Origin: Mixophyes australis
Lineage: Eukaryota > Chordata > Amphibia > Anura > Limnodynastidae
NCBI GenBank assembly: GCA_036250195.1
Contig: JAVHZZ010000006.1
Location: forward strand, 76,075,369 to 76,139,368
Direction of reading: 5' to 3'
DNA length: 64,000 nt
Shown piece after piece: positions 22,324 through 34,225 of the stretch; within the stretch, counting starts at the first letter, position 1, and every line of letters starts with the position of its first letter. Under the pieces are notes generated by a model. It worked only from the letters and a program-made list of their open reading frames with translations, ran no database searches and was not told the DNA's origin. The translations under genes and the position numbers were made by a program.

Positions 22324-22509
22324 ATTACCCTAGCAATGGTAATAATGCGCATGTATTACCCTAGCAACTGTAATAATGCGCATCTGTTACCCTAGCAACT
22401 GTAATAATGCGCATCTGTTACCCTAGCAACGGCAATAATGCACATTTATTACCCTAGCAACGGTAATAATGCCTATCTATTACCGTAGTAACGGCAATAA
22501 TGCATGCCC
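22324..22509. repeat. 31-bp tandem array, six units
   Basis: Units start at 22324, 22355, 22386, 22417, 22448 and 22479. Each holds RTTACCCTAGCAAC followed by GTAATAATGC or GCAATAATGC. Units 3 and 4 read GTTACCCTAGCAAC, an exact match to the RFX X-box consensus with a 2-bp spacer. Confidence 0.92.
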
Positions 22510-22689
22510 TGCGTTGTTCTAAAGAATGCGGGGAATTGAATATGTCACTAAGTGTGGAGCTGCAGGTGTAAGTTGTGGCTGAATTTGCATATGGACGTAT
22601 GCGTATGCAATTTTTGTGCGCATGTGCAGTATGGAAAAGCATATTTTACACAAAACTTCCAACTTAGCATCAAGCCCTAAGTCTTTTTC

Positions 22690-23330
22690 CCACTAATCTC
22701 ACATCTAATAAACAACATGAGTCATGTGTAATTACTGACTCTTAATTCTATGGCAATTACAAGTGGTTACTGAATTTCCACCCTAGGTTCTTACCAAATG
22801 TTATCAATTACTAAGTCCATTTTAATTGCTTAATCAGATCCAGCTTATTAACATTTTCTTTTAATTACCTGAAGATATTTTCAAATGGTTATGGATTGCA
22901 TACTAAATCGGTTGATTAATGGATTTGTCAGATCCGAGTGATCAAATACTTGGACGCATTTCAAGCAAAATATTATGGCGAATGGCATCTTTCTCTAATT
23001 GTATCTCAGATTGTGATACATTGAAATGACTGTATTGCTCAGTATGCCGGCTCCATTGACATTGCTTTTATGAGGATAAGCAACTGCAGTCTGTTCAGTA
23101 ATATTTGAACTCTGTAAATAAATTGTAACCAATTAAATATATGCAAAGCAGGTGAGAAGGACAGTGCAGCACAATCACTGTCAATTCCTCAGAAGTGCAG
23201 AAACCCAATCAGAAATTTGCTTTCATTTTCTATAATGGAGTAGATGGATCAAGGCAAATTGCTGATTGGTTGTCCATTTACACTTCCCTAGTAAGTATCC
23301 TGTTGTGTCATTGAGACTGTCTTATTTTAT
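22690..23330. other. Low-repeat, homeobox-site-rich block (candidate conserved element)
   Basis: A non-coding, non-repetitive block with many TAAT cores: GTAATTACTGACTCTTAATT, CAATTACTAAGTCC, TTTTAATTGCTTAATCAG and TTTTAATTACCTG, plus GGTTGATTAATGG. Such texture is typical of developmental enhancers near transcription-factor genes. Conservation cannot be judged from one sequence. Confidence 0.3.
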
Positions 23331-23400
23331 AAACAAGAACACATTAACGCAATTCTAAAATGTAAGAAAAGTTAAAAGCAGTAGTATGTGTAAAATATTA

Positions 23401-23467
23401 AAATTTGCCATGCAAAGTTGCCGGATATCGGCAATTTGCAAAAATCTCTATTTTATACATTTACCCC
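23401..23467 (+). mobile_element. Right-end fragment of MITE family A
   Basis: It aligns with the last 70 bases of 3351-3537: AAATTTGCC, ATATCGGC, ATTTGCAAAA, then ATACATTTACCCC. The left half is absent. Confidence 0.65.
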
Positions 23468-25269
23468 CAGAAGCCAAAAGTTGATCGCTTAGTGGTGGTC
23501 TGTGCCAGTGTGCGGGAGGGGCATTTTTTGGTATGACTTTTGTTCTCCCATTGGACCACAGCAGATCAAGAAAGAAGGGAAGACGTTTTTTATTTTATAT
23601 GAAATAAAGGAGTGATTGAGGGTTTGGGCCAGTTTTCCTAAGTGTTACCAAGAGATCATGCCTTTCATGTATGACAGTAGCGTGTGTTAAAAACGTTAAA
23701 GCTATCAGAGAGGTTTACAATGGCTGCAGCGATGTAGTGACCTGTTGATGTTTGGAATATTGAATTTTGATTTTCTAGGGATGATTTTTATGTGTACCGC
23801 ACTTCAATAGCACTTCAAGGATGAATCAACACATAAGTTGGTAACGGGAAATGATTTGTTCTGCACATAAACAAAATATCACATTGCACCCAGTTAAATG
23901 TTTTCTTGATAAATAATAATGTACTTGCACTTGAACAAGGATTTTCCTTCTTCCCCCTGTGTTTGTGGTGCAAAGGCCATTTATGGGCTACCTGCTTATG
24001 GAGCTATGCTTTAATCCTATCTTCCATATTAGACCAATGTTAGGACATTTACCACCAGGCAGCTTCCTATGTCCTCAACTGTGAACACAGTCTTCCCCTT
24101 TTCAAGGCATGGGCCTTCTCTATGTGTGAATATTAAGGTTGGCAGGTTTGCAATTTTAAACTTGCAAGGTGGGAAAAGTCCAAAGCTTTGTGCCAAAATG
24201 TAAAACAAACTTATTTTTTTAAACCAGTAAAGATCAGAGCCCACAAATTTTAATGTGGAATAATTTACATATTTAAACAAGAACATTGATTCTGATTGTG
24301 GTGTTTTACACGTTCCATATTCCATTATTTACGTGTATTAATCCTTCCTGATTTCTGCTTGCTCACATAGGGACTGATTCATAACTTGCGATTGAAAAAG
24401 CTGCATACAAGTATATTTGTGTGTATGCCGTATTCAGAGTGGAAAATGCGCCCAGGTCTGAATTAGTAGTAGATGTGTCAGCTTGACATCAGTTATACGT
24501 CCGCTTGACATCAGTAATACCCCACAGACACTTACTTCCAAATTGCTAACATGTACAGCCTTTTATTTTATATGTTTGAAGCACCATTGCCATTAAACTT
24601 GAATAACTTTGCTAATACCCCGGGAACAACTTCCCTATATGCACACACACACACACACACTCAAAAACATATTTGCTACAACACACTAGGCAAATCCTAA
24701 TCTATTGCCGAAGGACTACTTAATTCTCAATAAGCATCTGTGAATCATTCGCAAACCTCTAATTACAACCGATTCGCTAGTTCAGGTTTTTGGCATAATC
24801 ATTGTCCGCTACTTACACCTGCCCCTGACCAGCTGCAAAAAAAATATCCCTTTTTTTCAGCCATATCTGCGACTACGTCCCATTATGAATCCGTATGCAA
24901 ATGCTCACACGCGTCCGAAATGTACATTGCCTATGTTAGGACACCTCTTTCCTCCTATCACGCTTCTTTAGATGTAAGGAGTTGTAAACGCCAGAAGGTC
25001 TAAATAGCCGCAGTTGTTTAGGTCACTCTCTGAGCATGTGCAAATTGGCGTATATTTCACTCTGCAAGCTCGCTTCAGTGGGGTTTCAGTTGCCTGGAAA
25101 CCCCCCACGGCCAGCTCACTTGCACACTAACTGCATATATATCTAACTACATTTGAATTCCATTTCTTACAGTTTAGAGTTATTACTGCAGCCGTGGCGC
25201 TTCTCAAATGTAGTTAGTGAAAGACTGAAACAAGTTTGAGCCTCACAGCCTACCATACAAGGAAGAAGT
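23468..25269. other. No gene recognised; CA microsatellite at 24642-24660
   Basis: Mostly AT-rich. GGGACTGATTCATAACTTGCG-like text near 24370 resembles Harbinger-type ends (GGCCTGATTCATTAAGG) without a clear partner. The CA run is about 19 bases. Confidence 0.35.
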
Positions 25270-25530
25270 CAGGGGCGCACGCAGAGGGTTTTCTGGTTCT
25301 CCAGAAACCCCTCCCCTCCGCGAAGATCAGGGGCTAAACAGTGCCCCTACATAGCGGCACTGTACTGTACAGCAGCCGCGGCGCTGTCAAAGAAGCATAC
25401 AATACAGCGTAATACAATACATCACCGCCACGGACGCTTCTTTGACAGCGCCACGGCTGCTGTACAATACAGTGCCGCTGAAATGGAACTGCTTCGCATG
25501 GGCAACAGCTGTCTTCCAGCACTTGTTTTT
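25270..25530. mobile_element. CAGTGGCG-family MITE, 3'-truncated
   Basis: It starts CAGGGGCGCACGCAGAGGG and follows copy 2 through TTCTCCAGAAACCCCTCCCC, ACAGCAGCCGCGGCGCTGTC and the inverse CTTCTTTGACAGCGCCACGG. The CGCCCCTG end is missing, so no TSD can be read. Confidence 0.8.
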
Positions 25531-27990
25531 ACAAAGTGACTGTATTTGCATTTGACTATATGCCAAAAACTCCCATTTGTCGACAGATAAGCATGAATAA
25601 CATACTGACAGACACAGATGCCATATAGACAAGCTATACACAGGCAGATCCTCTTGGACATCAGGATCAATGCCCAATTTGGGAACACATATAGGTGGTT
25701 AAAGGTGGGTAAATTGAATAATATCTGGCATGACTGGGGCCTGATAGTGTGGATGGAAGATGACCACACATACAGACTCATAACAGGCATTTACAAATAT
25801 GCCCAATAACGATCCAATTGATCTTAATTGAATTATTATTTGGCGCCATGATTTTTTGGCCCATACAAAGTACCCTATTGGGCCGATTACCCAATATCGC
25901 CTGCAATATTGCAGGGCGTGTGGACTTTTTAGCTTCCTGCTGTTTATCTCTGACTGATTACATGTACCCTCCAAGAGACAGAGAGCCTAATGCTAAGTTG
26001 GACGTACCCCTGTTTGTGTGACATGAATTACAAAAATATGCAGTATGCATGCCCACAAAGACAGCCCATGCATATGTATGTAGAGTTACCCATATCTGAC
26101 ACGTGCTCCTCCTTACGTCTGGAAAGATGCAACTGGGCAGGGACGGAAGGGCCTGTCTGATGTAGGCCAAGTACAGTAAGGGAGTGTTCATGCAAATGCT
26201 GAGGCAGACCAGTAAGGATATGCATATATACGTCTGTCAGGCTCTGTATCTTTTGCATCTGCTAGATGATGATGATCGCCAGCACTAGCTAGCCACTTCT
26301 GATTGGCTGATCGCAAATTCACCTCTAAAGCTGATGGGTGCTTTTTTTAATTAATCGTGCATGTATTTTAGGATTTTGTGGGCGCATTTTAAAAATAATT
26401 TTTTGCTACTTTCATTGGTACGCAAGAAGCAATTTTTTCTGCTGTATTATATCAAGGCTAATAGCGAATATGTTTTTCTCTATCAAAACAAAGAGCAAAC
26501 TTTTCTTATGCTTATGCGTTGCGGGTGTTTATATCCCTGATGTAAACCTGGTGCATATACTAAGGTAATAGACCTTGACACATCTTGCAATATCCGCAAC
26601 TCAGCATATATGCATAAATATGCTATTTTAAATAAAGCCTTTTTAAATGTAAATCAACCCAATATACGTCCAAAGAGATAAATTTTACTTGGGAAATTTA
26701 TGATCTCTGGTGGAAAACAAATACTTGCAACTTTTTATTGTTGAAAAATATATCATATAATGGAGATTGGTAATTCAATTTATAAGGCAATAAAACCACT
26801 TTGCTGGAATAATACAAAGCTGCTGGTAATGTGTTTAATAAATGTTGCAGAAGAACAAGTACAAACCAATACATTAATGCTGTCTGCTTTTTAACACATA
26901 TATTTTTATTTATAGTAATCTATATTTTGCTGCTAAGCAAATCATTATGGAACATCTTGTGTTAATGTTTTGCAACTAGGAATATGACATTTCCTGGAAA
27001 AAATTATCTTTATACAGTCAGGAAATGATCCCCAAATATTAAATAAGGGTTATTTATATTTAAAGTGTTTACAAATATGAATTAAAACATTGAGACATGA
27101 GGTATTTGCAAATATTTTATTTAGGACAAGGGCTTCCATATTGCCTCCTTTGCTAACTTTAAATGAAGTTTATTCAGAAACTCCAATGGAACGCTGCCCC
27201 CTAGTGAACATACTGTCATGAAAAAATTATATGTCATTTGTCTGCCAGTTGTTCATTTTGGAAACAAAGTATCAGATGTGGGAATTGTCTGACATTGTCA
27301 AAAATAACATGATCTATAATACATGATTTGTAAGGAAATACAATTTCAATAAACCACTAAATTAAAGGAAAAAAATAAATTTGGGCTATCACACAGTAGG
27401 CACGACTGGCTTCAGATGGGATTTTAATGTAGAAAAACACTAAGACTAATGTGTCTAGGTGAAAATGAATAACATAAATAAAGGAGAAATGACCCATTAG
27501 TCAAATGTGGTCTGAGATCAATTGTCTATTAATAGTTCAGCCTGATCCCTCACAGATTAATTAATACTCCATCCATCAAACCATAGTAACATTATACAAC
27601 TGCTGGAACACACCAACTACTTCCTAATGACACATAACTGTCGTCTCACACATAATGTTTAGTTTGTTATTGGTCCATTATCTACATAATCATAGTAGAA
27701 GATCTCTGAGCTGCTGGTGTTCCACAAGACAGAGTTACTGTTTTACATTTTTTTATATATATATATGAATTTAATATGATGTAAGTGTCAGACAGATATT
27801 TCAGTATTTGCTACAGGGAAACAAATCCTTCAAACAAGGCAAAAAAATGTAAATTATTCTGGTCCGAAAAATCTTACTTTTTAAAAGAACTTGAAGAATT
27901 ACATCTTTACCCCTGGAAGGAGTAGGACTGGCAGGACCAGCCTCCCGTTTAGATAATTCATGCAAGTCATTTTGCTTTAAACTCAATGGG
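25531..27990. other. No gene or classified repeat
   Basis: Overlapping short frames on both strands at 25600-26260 have no domain content. A short TA run sits near 27757. The rest is AT-rich. Confidence 0.4.
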
Positions 27991-27993
27991 CCT

Positions 27994-28210
27994 GAGTCAT
28001 TAAGGCACGCATCCTGAGCGCATTGTGCGTTCGTTATAATCTGCAGGTAAATCAGCTCTGCATACTCCCGGAGTCAACAAGGATCGGATCTGAAGATACG
28101 AGCAGGGAGTGATGACTACGGGTGTAGTTTTAATCTGCTCTACCAGACCAGACACTGCAGGATACGTACAAAACCTATGTGTAATATAAAATCCCAAAAG
28201 AACGCACAGA
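27994..28210. mobile_element. Possible Harbinger-type MITE end
   Basis: GGGCCTGAGTCATTAAGGCACG at 27990-28010 matches the terminal motif seen at 45078 and in family B. A degraded partner may be GAACGCACAG...AAATTAAGC near 28200-28225. Boundaries are uncertain. Confidence 0.35.
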
Positions 28211-28377
28211 AAAAAATAAATTAAGCAATGATTGTTATCTATGAATAATATAGTAATTTATGATTATAAACTGAAATTTTAAAAACAATATTTTCTTAAA
28301 AAACATTTATTAGCCATTTACTAGGCTGTCCTTAATGTCTACTGGACATAACGGATATAGCATGCATACAATACTGA

Positions 28378-28600
28378 CATCACACATCACTAGTACTCAG
28401 GACTTAGACTAGCCCTGCAGCTGGAGCAAGAGATACGGCAGAAAAACAAATACTGTAAATTGACTACGGCCAAATGTCCTTTCCCAGTCTTGTTCCCTCC
28501 ATGCAATCATACGCTGTAGTAAGTGTCCTTTGCATACAAAGAGGAAGTGGACAGGTCTGTGCTCTCTGGCGTATGGGCAGATAGGTAGAGGGGTTTCTAT
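28378..28600 (+). mobile_element. MITE family B fragment
   Basis: It shares ordered blocks with 2880-3212: TGGAGCAAGAGATACGGCAGA-like text, ACTGTAAATTGACTACG, GTGTCCTTTGCATACAAAGA and TCTGGCGTATG. Terminal repeats are not preserved. Confidence 0.5.
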
Positions 28601-28679
28601 TAGGCAACACACTTAGGATTTAGGTAAATAGATATTAAACAAATATAGACAGAACTTTTAAAAGCGAAACAACTGGGCT

Positions 28680-29480
28680 TCTTTAATGAAAACTCCCCCA
28701 TACAAATCGTTCTGCTTAATAGGAAAATCCGAAAGGGTCGACTCTATTAACTGCAGCCTGTGGCAATACATGAATGGGTTAATTCTTGTGATTTAGAATA
28801 ATCCTGACAGTTTTCAAATATCACATTTTCTTGTCAGTTGAAGTTTTGACAGCTATGGGTTTGAGGTTAGAGATATTAATTCCCTGCATACTTTTAAAGC
28901 AATCTCCATTTGTATGTGTCTAAAAAGTTAAATTTTCCAACAATTTCCTTATTTCCTCAGCCCTGCCCGCATGTCTAACCACCAATATGTACGTAGCTCC
29001 TTGGAAAACTGTTTGCTTTATCTTGAATAACTATATAATTGATTGAGGCGGTGGACAAGAGGTCTTCAGATTCATTTGCGAGATGGAAGGGGCAATATTT
29101 CTAGAAATCTGGCAGACTGGTCTTTTCCTCTTACGGAGAAAATAAATGACTGAACCATCCATTTGCTAGTTAGCATCTTATATTACCTGGAGCACTGGGC
29201 TTGCTGGCAACTTTCTCTGTTTAATAAATGCTGCCTCTCACAAGGTCCTGATTGTGCACATGGAGAGACGAATAAAGGAAACAAACGGGATTTAATTACG
29301 TAGGACGGCTCAGGGGCTGCTTTGCAAATTGTTTATTTGTTTTCACTAGTGCAAGGTTTTTATATGTTTAGAGTTTAAGCGCCGCTCATGGAGAAACAAG
29401 GCAGACTAATTAATTGAGTAATTGATTTGATTTTTTTTTTTTTTTTTTGCATTCAGTAAGACAATTTGTCAGTGAGCACA
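28680..29480. other. Low-repeat block, candidate conserved non-coding element
   Basis: Non-repetitive sequence without coding signal, rich in TAAT and forkhead-like words (TTTGCAAATTGTTTATTTG, GACTAATTAATTGAGTAATT). An 18-nt T run lies at 29431-29448. Regulatory status is inference from texture. Confidence 0.3.
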
Positions 29481-30225
29481 GTGAATAAAAGTCAATGTTT
29501 TCATAGATTAGTTATTTGAGAGTATTACACTTTGACTGTTATTTGCAGTGCAGTGTGGCAAGTACTTGTTCATTGAGTAACCATGTAATGAGTTGCCTGG
29601 TGATGTACAGTGATTTTCAGCTCCAGCTCAAAGGGATCCAAAAGGGAATTTTATTAATAAGGAATCTAATGTTGGGGAATATTATGGCTTGGAAGAAAAT
29701 ATTAATTATAAATGGTGATCCTGGTGTTAATAGGTGTGTTCCATTCACTAGAGGTCATTTTCTAAATGCAGAATGGCCGATGCACTGCACGGATACAGCT
29801 TTGGACTTGCTGTGAGCCTCAATTTGCACAAATGTGATTAGGGTTTTGCTGGGGCACATAGGTTTGTGGAAAAAAATGGAAGTTTACACAGACAGAGGGG
29901 AGGAGATGGGCATTCCCACAGAAGCAATGGTGTCCCCCTTTTGTGGAGCAATGCAGAAATGAGATTTCATTTTTAGGGCTTAAATTATTATAAGGAAAGA
30001 AAGAGCTGTCGATGCCGCATATTCAGGGACATAGCTTACCATACATGACCATTCCAAATAAAAGTACTTCAATGCTGCAGAGATGATGTCCTGTAGTTTT
30101 ACTGGGACATAGAACACTGTATAAAAAAAGCAAAAAAGGCAAGAAAGTAATTAAAAAAGGAGTAGTGTGCTCCCTCCCCCAAATAATATACAACTGTGCT
30201 GATTTCCATTATAACAGGTAGACAT
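29481..30225. other. No gene recognised
   Basis: The 99-codon frame at 29516-29815 shows no domain and no codon bias that I can point to. Confidence 0.35.
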
Positions 30226-31260
30226 CAAGTTTGGGGCACCCCTGCTAAGTGTAAGTCAACCCAAGGCTGATCTCTGCAAGAATGGTGACTTTATGCATGG
30301 GATGGTTGAGGGGGAAGGCACAAAAACTGTATGCCCCCACCTGTGCTGAAAGCTTTTCTCGATCCCCACTGGACTGTGTAGGGCAGGGTAATTTAGATTG
30401 GAACTCCAAATTTTCCACCCCAGTAATCCCACGGAAATGGACAGGAGCCTCTGAGAACCCCATCTTATTACACCAAAACAGTAAATAAAAAAACAGACAT
30501 ACACAATTTTAGATTTTTAAATAAAAGACTCTCCAAAACCCCTGTTTCGCCACGTATTAAATTTAAAATAAAATCTTTCTTGATCCATCATAGTATAAAT
30601 GGGTAAAATAAACAAACCCTAAAGACTCCATAAAAATCGACCCACCTGTACAGGGAAATTATGAAAGCCGTGAGTGCTTAGAAATCCCATTTACAGATTG
30701 TCAATCACATGTGACCAGTAGGGAAAACCGCCTGTGATAGGATGCTGTTGAGTAGGAACCCTTGTTAGTCTTGGTTTTGATTATTTGGATTTGGACATTC
30801 ATAGCATGCAGGTGGGTTGTTTTTATGGGAATTTTTCTCATATTTTTTAGGCATTTGGACTACGATCGACTAAGAAAAAAACAAGGTGAAAGAAGGTTTG
30901 GGGATGTGTTAAATAAAATGTTTTGAACTCTTTTAGTATAATGGGTAGGGATCTTAGGGACACTTTCCAATTTACTGACACCACCACTAGCCTTCAACAG
31001 GGGTCTGACTCCTATTAATTACCCTAACTCCACCGCCCAGGGCGAAAGTTGAGAGGGTCCCAGCATTTTCAGCAGGACTGTTAGCCTACAGGAGGAGTGG
31101 CGCGCGGTTTTTCCACCACTACATAGAGGCATCAGCCCTATACTGACCACAGTCTGGCTTGATTTTTGCTACAGCAGGTGGACCCATGCTCGTGGCCTAC
31201 CTGTTTTTTTTATTGTTTTTTTTTATTATACAGGGCACCATAGGGAATGTGTTGTTACAG
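30226..31260. repeat. Probable unclassified interspersed repeat
   Basis: The sequence has the look of a mobile-element 3' region, including CCACCGCCCAGGGCGAAAGTT, GCGCGCGGTTTTTCCACCAC and CAGCAGGTGGACCCATGCTC. No terminal repeats, TSD or protein frame could be established, so the superfamily is open. It ends in a T-rich stretch (31200-31230). Confidence 0.3.
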
Positions 31261-31864
31261 GTGGCTAGTATGCCTGCAAATGTGCATGTCTGCCAAACAA
31301 GTTTCATTAAAAGTATAGACCTTCAGCAGAGAAGAGCATTTATAAGCTCCCTCCGAGCAATGCAATAGGAGCTTCAAATACACAAAAGTAACACATGTAC
31401 TAAAGACAGTCCATATGTTATGATTTATTTAAGCTATAAGCAGTATTTTTTGAAAAACCTGGAAATATTTATTCCATTGAGAGGGGTGATACTAAAGTTA
31501 AAGGAGGTTGATTTTGATTGATGTTTAACATCTCCTAAAATTGTTCACTTCAAGGTGTGGACCATCATGTGTGCTGGGCAGCCCAACAAGGCGCACTGGT
31601 GTATAACCAAGATGTCAAGATGTTTTGTGGTACACAGTGGAGGCGCTTCGTAAACTGATTCTACCGAATCCACTCTACGTTCCATGGAAAACATCTTCAA
31701 AACTAGTGATGTCACATAAGAGGGATTTGCCTGTTTTAGGAGCTGGAACACCTTCTGGTCATTCCATATGGAGTAGAATATTTATGTCAAACAAAAGCTA
31801 CAAGAAGGGTTACAACAAACAGCTTGTAGAGGTAGCTGACAAGGGAACTCCCAAAGTTGTTGCA
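31261..31864. other. Unassigned DNA
   Basis: The 92-codon frame at 31625-31903 has no recognisable domain and overlaps the inverted repeat that follows. Confidence 0.3.
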
Positions 31865-32010
31865 ATAACAGATTGCAATACAGAAGATAAGAGAAAGACA
31901 TAAACAATACAAATTATAACATAGAGCAATCCAAATAATTACTATATTTGCATTGCTCTATCTTATGATTTGCATTGTTTCTGTCTTTCTCTTACCTTCT
32001 TCAGATTCAA
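31865..32010. repeat. Inverted repeat (small foldback)
   Basis: The left arm words GAAGATAAGAGAAAGACA, AAACAATACAAAT and ATAGAGCAAT recur in inverse on the right (ATTGCTCTAT, ATTTGCATTGTTT, TGTCTTTCTCTTACCTTC). About 20 bases lie at the centre. The outer end of any element is not defined. Confidence 0.7.
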
Positions 32011-32224
32011 AAAGGTGATGCAGACATGCTCAAGGGAAAGCCCACAATATGTATATAGAACAAGTACTACTCCACCTTCCCTCAGAACAGCCTTTATTTG
32101 TTGGGACTAGGACACAACAAGTGGTTGAAAGTGTAGCATAGGTGTTGCTGACTCCTGTAGACTACAATGCCTTACATGGTTGTGCCATATTAGCTGATAC
32201 ACAGCTTGTACCAGTTCATTATTA

Positions 32225-32325
32225 TATTAGAGCTTACCCTACTCTCGCCAATATAGTGTTGCGGAGCACTGTGGTGTCTTACAAATCCACCATAATAATA
32301 GTGATAATAATAATCTTTTAGATTT
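32225..32325 (+). mobile_element. L2-like retroposon 3' tail fragment
   Basis: GTGTTGCGGAGCACTGTGGTGTCTTACAAAT followed by an AAT/GATAAT microsatellite matches the LINE/SINE tail design at 6690-6755; the quoted text is split GTGTTGCGGAGC and GTGGTGTCTTACAAAT. Confidence 0.6.
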
Positions 32326-32922
32326 TTGATTGGTTTGAAATATGACTTAAGAGATCACTTCAAGGGAACTCTGCACCACCTCTACACCAGGTAGAAGTTG
32401 GCTTTGCCCCACCTCTTACATTACAATTGCCATTGAATCAAACCAGGCTCTATCATTTAAGGAGCCTCTCAGTAACTGAGGCAGTAGGGTCAATGTGACA
32501 AATTCAAAGGTCTGTTGGTGCGATGAGTGCACTCAAAGTAGCATCTGTTTAGACAGGTGCTGTGTTGTCTGATAGTTGCTGAGGGAAGTCTTCATCTGGG
32601 AAAAGTGTTGCTTTTCAGCTATAAAGCAACATAAAAAATAACAACCATATCTTCAAATCTTCTTATTACCAACTGGGGTATATGTATGAAAAAAAACCAA
32701 CAATAATAATAATAATAACTGTAATAATAAAAATAATAGTAATACCTGAACATCTTGTTTGTGCTGAGTTCATTATTGCAGAACTTTCCTACACTAGAAA
32801 CATGCTGAAAAAGCCCAATCAACAATGGATATACTACTTCTATGAAAAGATGCACATAATCTGCAGTGTAATTCATAAAGAATCTAGTAGTCAAACAAAC
32901 AATGTTCTCCACCTATCAATGG
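32326..32922. other. Unassigned DNA with an AAT-rich microsatellite
   Basis: The AAT-type microsatellite lies at 32698-32740. No gene was recognised; the frames here are low-complexity or overlap the hAT MITE. Confidence 0.4.
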
Positions 32923-32930
32923 ACCCAGTA

Positions 32931-33262
32931 CAGGGCCGTCTTTCCCATTGGACACAATGGGCAGGTGCCCGGGGGCCCTGCAGCCCAGGGGGGCCCATCG
33001 GAGGAAGAAAAAAACAAAAACCTGCTCGCAGTGCATGTTGGGCGTGACATCATCACGCCCGCCCGACATCCCTTGCGGAGCGCGACGGAGGAGGAGACCA
33101 TGGAGGGAGCCGGATCGCCCGCTGACAGCACGGTAAGTATTTTCTTCTTTTTTTTCAGGTTTTTTTTTTTTCCTTCCTCCGACAGGCCCCCCATATATAT
33201 AATCTTTTTTTTTTTTGTATATATAGGGCCCGGGGGCCCAAGATGTTCTTGAGAGGGCCCTG
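32931..33262 (+). mobile_element. hAT MITE with perfect 8-bp TSD (332 bp)
   Basis: It starts CAGGGCCGTCTTTCCCATTG and ends GAGAGGGCCCTG. ACCCAGTA flanks it exactly on both sides (32923-32930 and 33263-33270). The first part is GC-rich with GGCGTGACATCATCACGCC (a CRE-like palindrome) and CCATGGAGGGAGCC, and leads into CACG/GTAAGT (33132-33137). A T-rich tract follows. The arrangement mirrors a promoter, first exon and donor retained from a longer parent. It is related to 18535-19318. No transposase frame is present. Confidence 0.92.
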
Positions 33263-33270
33263 ACCCAGTA

Positions 33271-33985
33271 TATGCTACAGAAATACACTACATATTGCTG
33301 CACTATCACCACCACCAGACTGCCCTTATCCAACACTGCGCCACCTACCTATTGCAGTTCTTTCACTCAGATGTGTCACTGGGAATACCCTGGGCTGCTT
33401 TAGAGCTGGTTTAAAGGCTCAGTATAGAAATAGATCTGCAGCTTTATAATTATGATTTCTAAGAATTTGCAAGTTAATAGACTCAATACACTGAGGAACA
33501 ATGTCTGTAGAATTGAATTACTGCAATTGAGACACCCACAACTGTGAAGCCAGCTCAGATAAGTTTCATATACAACCACATAATATACCTGCATTTTACG
33601 CTAAAGCAGAAAAAAAAAAAGTTCATCCCTAATATGAACCTTTTTCAGGAGATTGTCTTAAGGCTGATTCCTGTTCTTTGATGACTACTAAAAACACACA
33701 CTGTATATTTATTGTTTTAATATTTAACTAGTACAGACTGCTATTATTCCCTACGGACAGAGCAGAGGCTGTCACTGCGGAGACACGTTTCTGGGATTCG
33801 GGAACAACACAGTTGGAAATTATTCTAGCCACAGATAAAATAGAAATTTGTAACACTTCATTTAGAAGCATATTAAACTCAAGGGGTTTGAAAACGAGCG
33901 CTGCACTGAACAGACGTGACCAGTGTTCAGCTTGCATGTGTTGTGAGGAGGTTAAAAAAGAACAGCATTCACACCCCAGTTTTTC
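33271..33985. other. No gene recognised
   Basis: Unassigned low-repeat DNA with a poly-A stretch near 33610. Frames at 33728-34013 on both strands are short and featureless. Confidence 0.4.
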
Positions 33986-34225
33986 AAAACAAGTTTGGCT
34001 AACTCAAAATTAATCACTTTTGGCTTAACTCGTCACTTCCACAAGGATTTGCAACAAGAGATTCATGTCTGGCTGGACACCAAAGAGTTTTCATTTTAAT
34101 TGCAAAGTAGACATGTTGCAGCGAGAGGGAGATTTATACAGATGCAGTTTTCATGCAAATCATTTTACATATAAAAAAGTTGCAAATTATACAGAGCAGA
34201 GTATACCTATATAGGGAAGTTTAAT
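33986..34225. other. Candidate conserved non-coding block
   Basis: A non-repetitive block containing CATGCAAATCATTTTACAT (octamer ATGCAAAT) and TTTTCATTTTAATTGCAAAG. It has no coding frame. Enhancer status is inference. Confidence 0.25.

Larger units (their letters stand above)
21090..22548. mobile_element. Harbinger-type element with nested retroposons
   Basis: The left end GGGGCATATTCAATTTCCCG and the inverse of the right end, GTGACATATTCAATTCCCCG, continue as matching inverted repeats for about 58 bases (ACAACGC, GCATTATT). TAA flanks both sides (21087-21089 and 22549-22551). The host part is short and holds a 31-bp array (22324-22509). A SINE (21244-22320) lies inside it, and the SINE is itself interrupted. 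Confidence 0.8.

Noticed and set aside
29516..29815. 99-codon frame as a host gene exon
   Set aside because: No domain, no splice-site pair or homologous neighbour, and a length expected by chance in 64 kb.
32884..33336. 150-codon minus-strand frame and overlapping plus frames
   Set aside because: They cross the hAT MITE boundaries and TSD and consist largely of poly-K/poly-F from homopolymer tracts.
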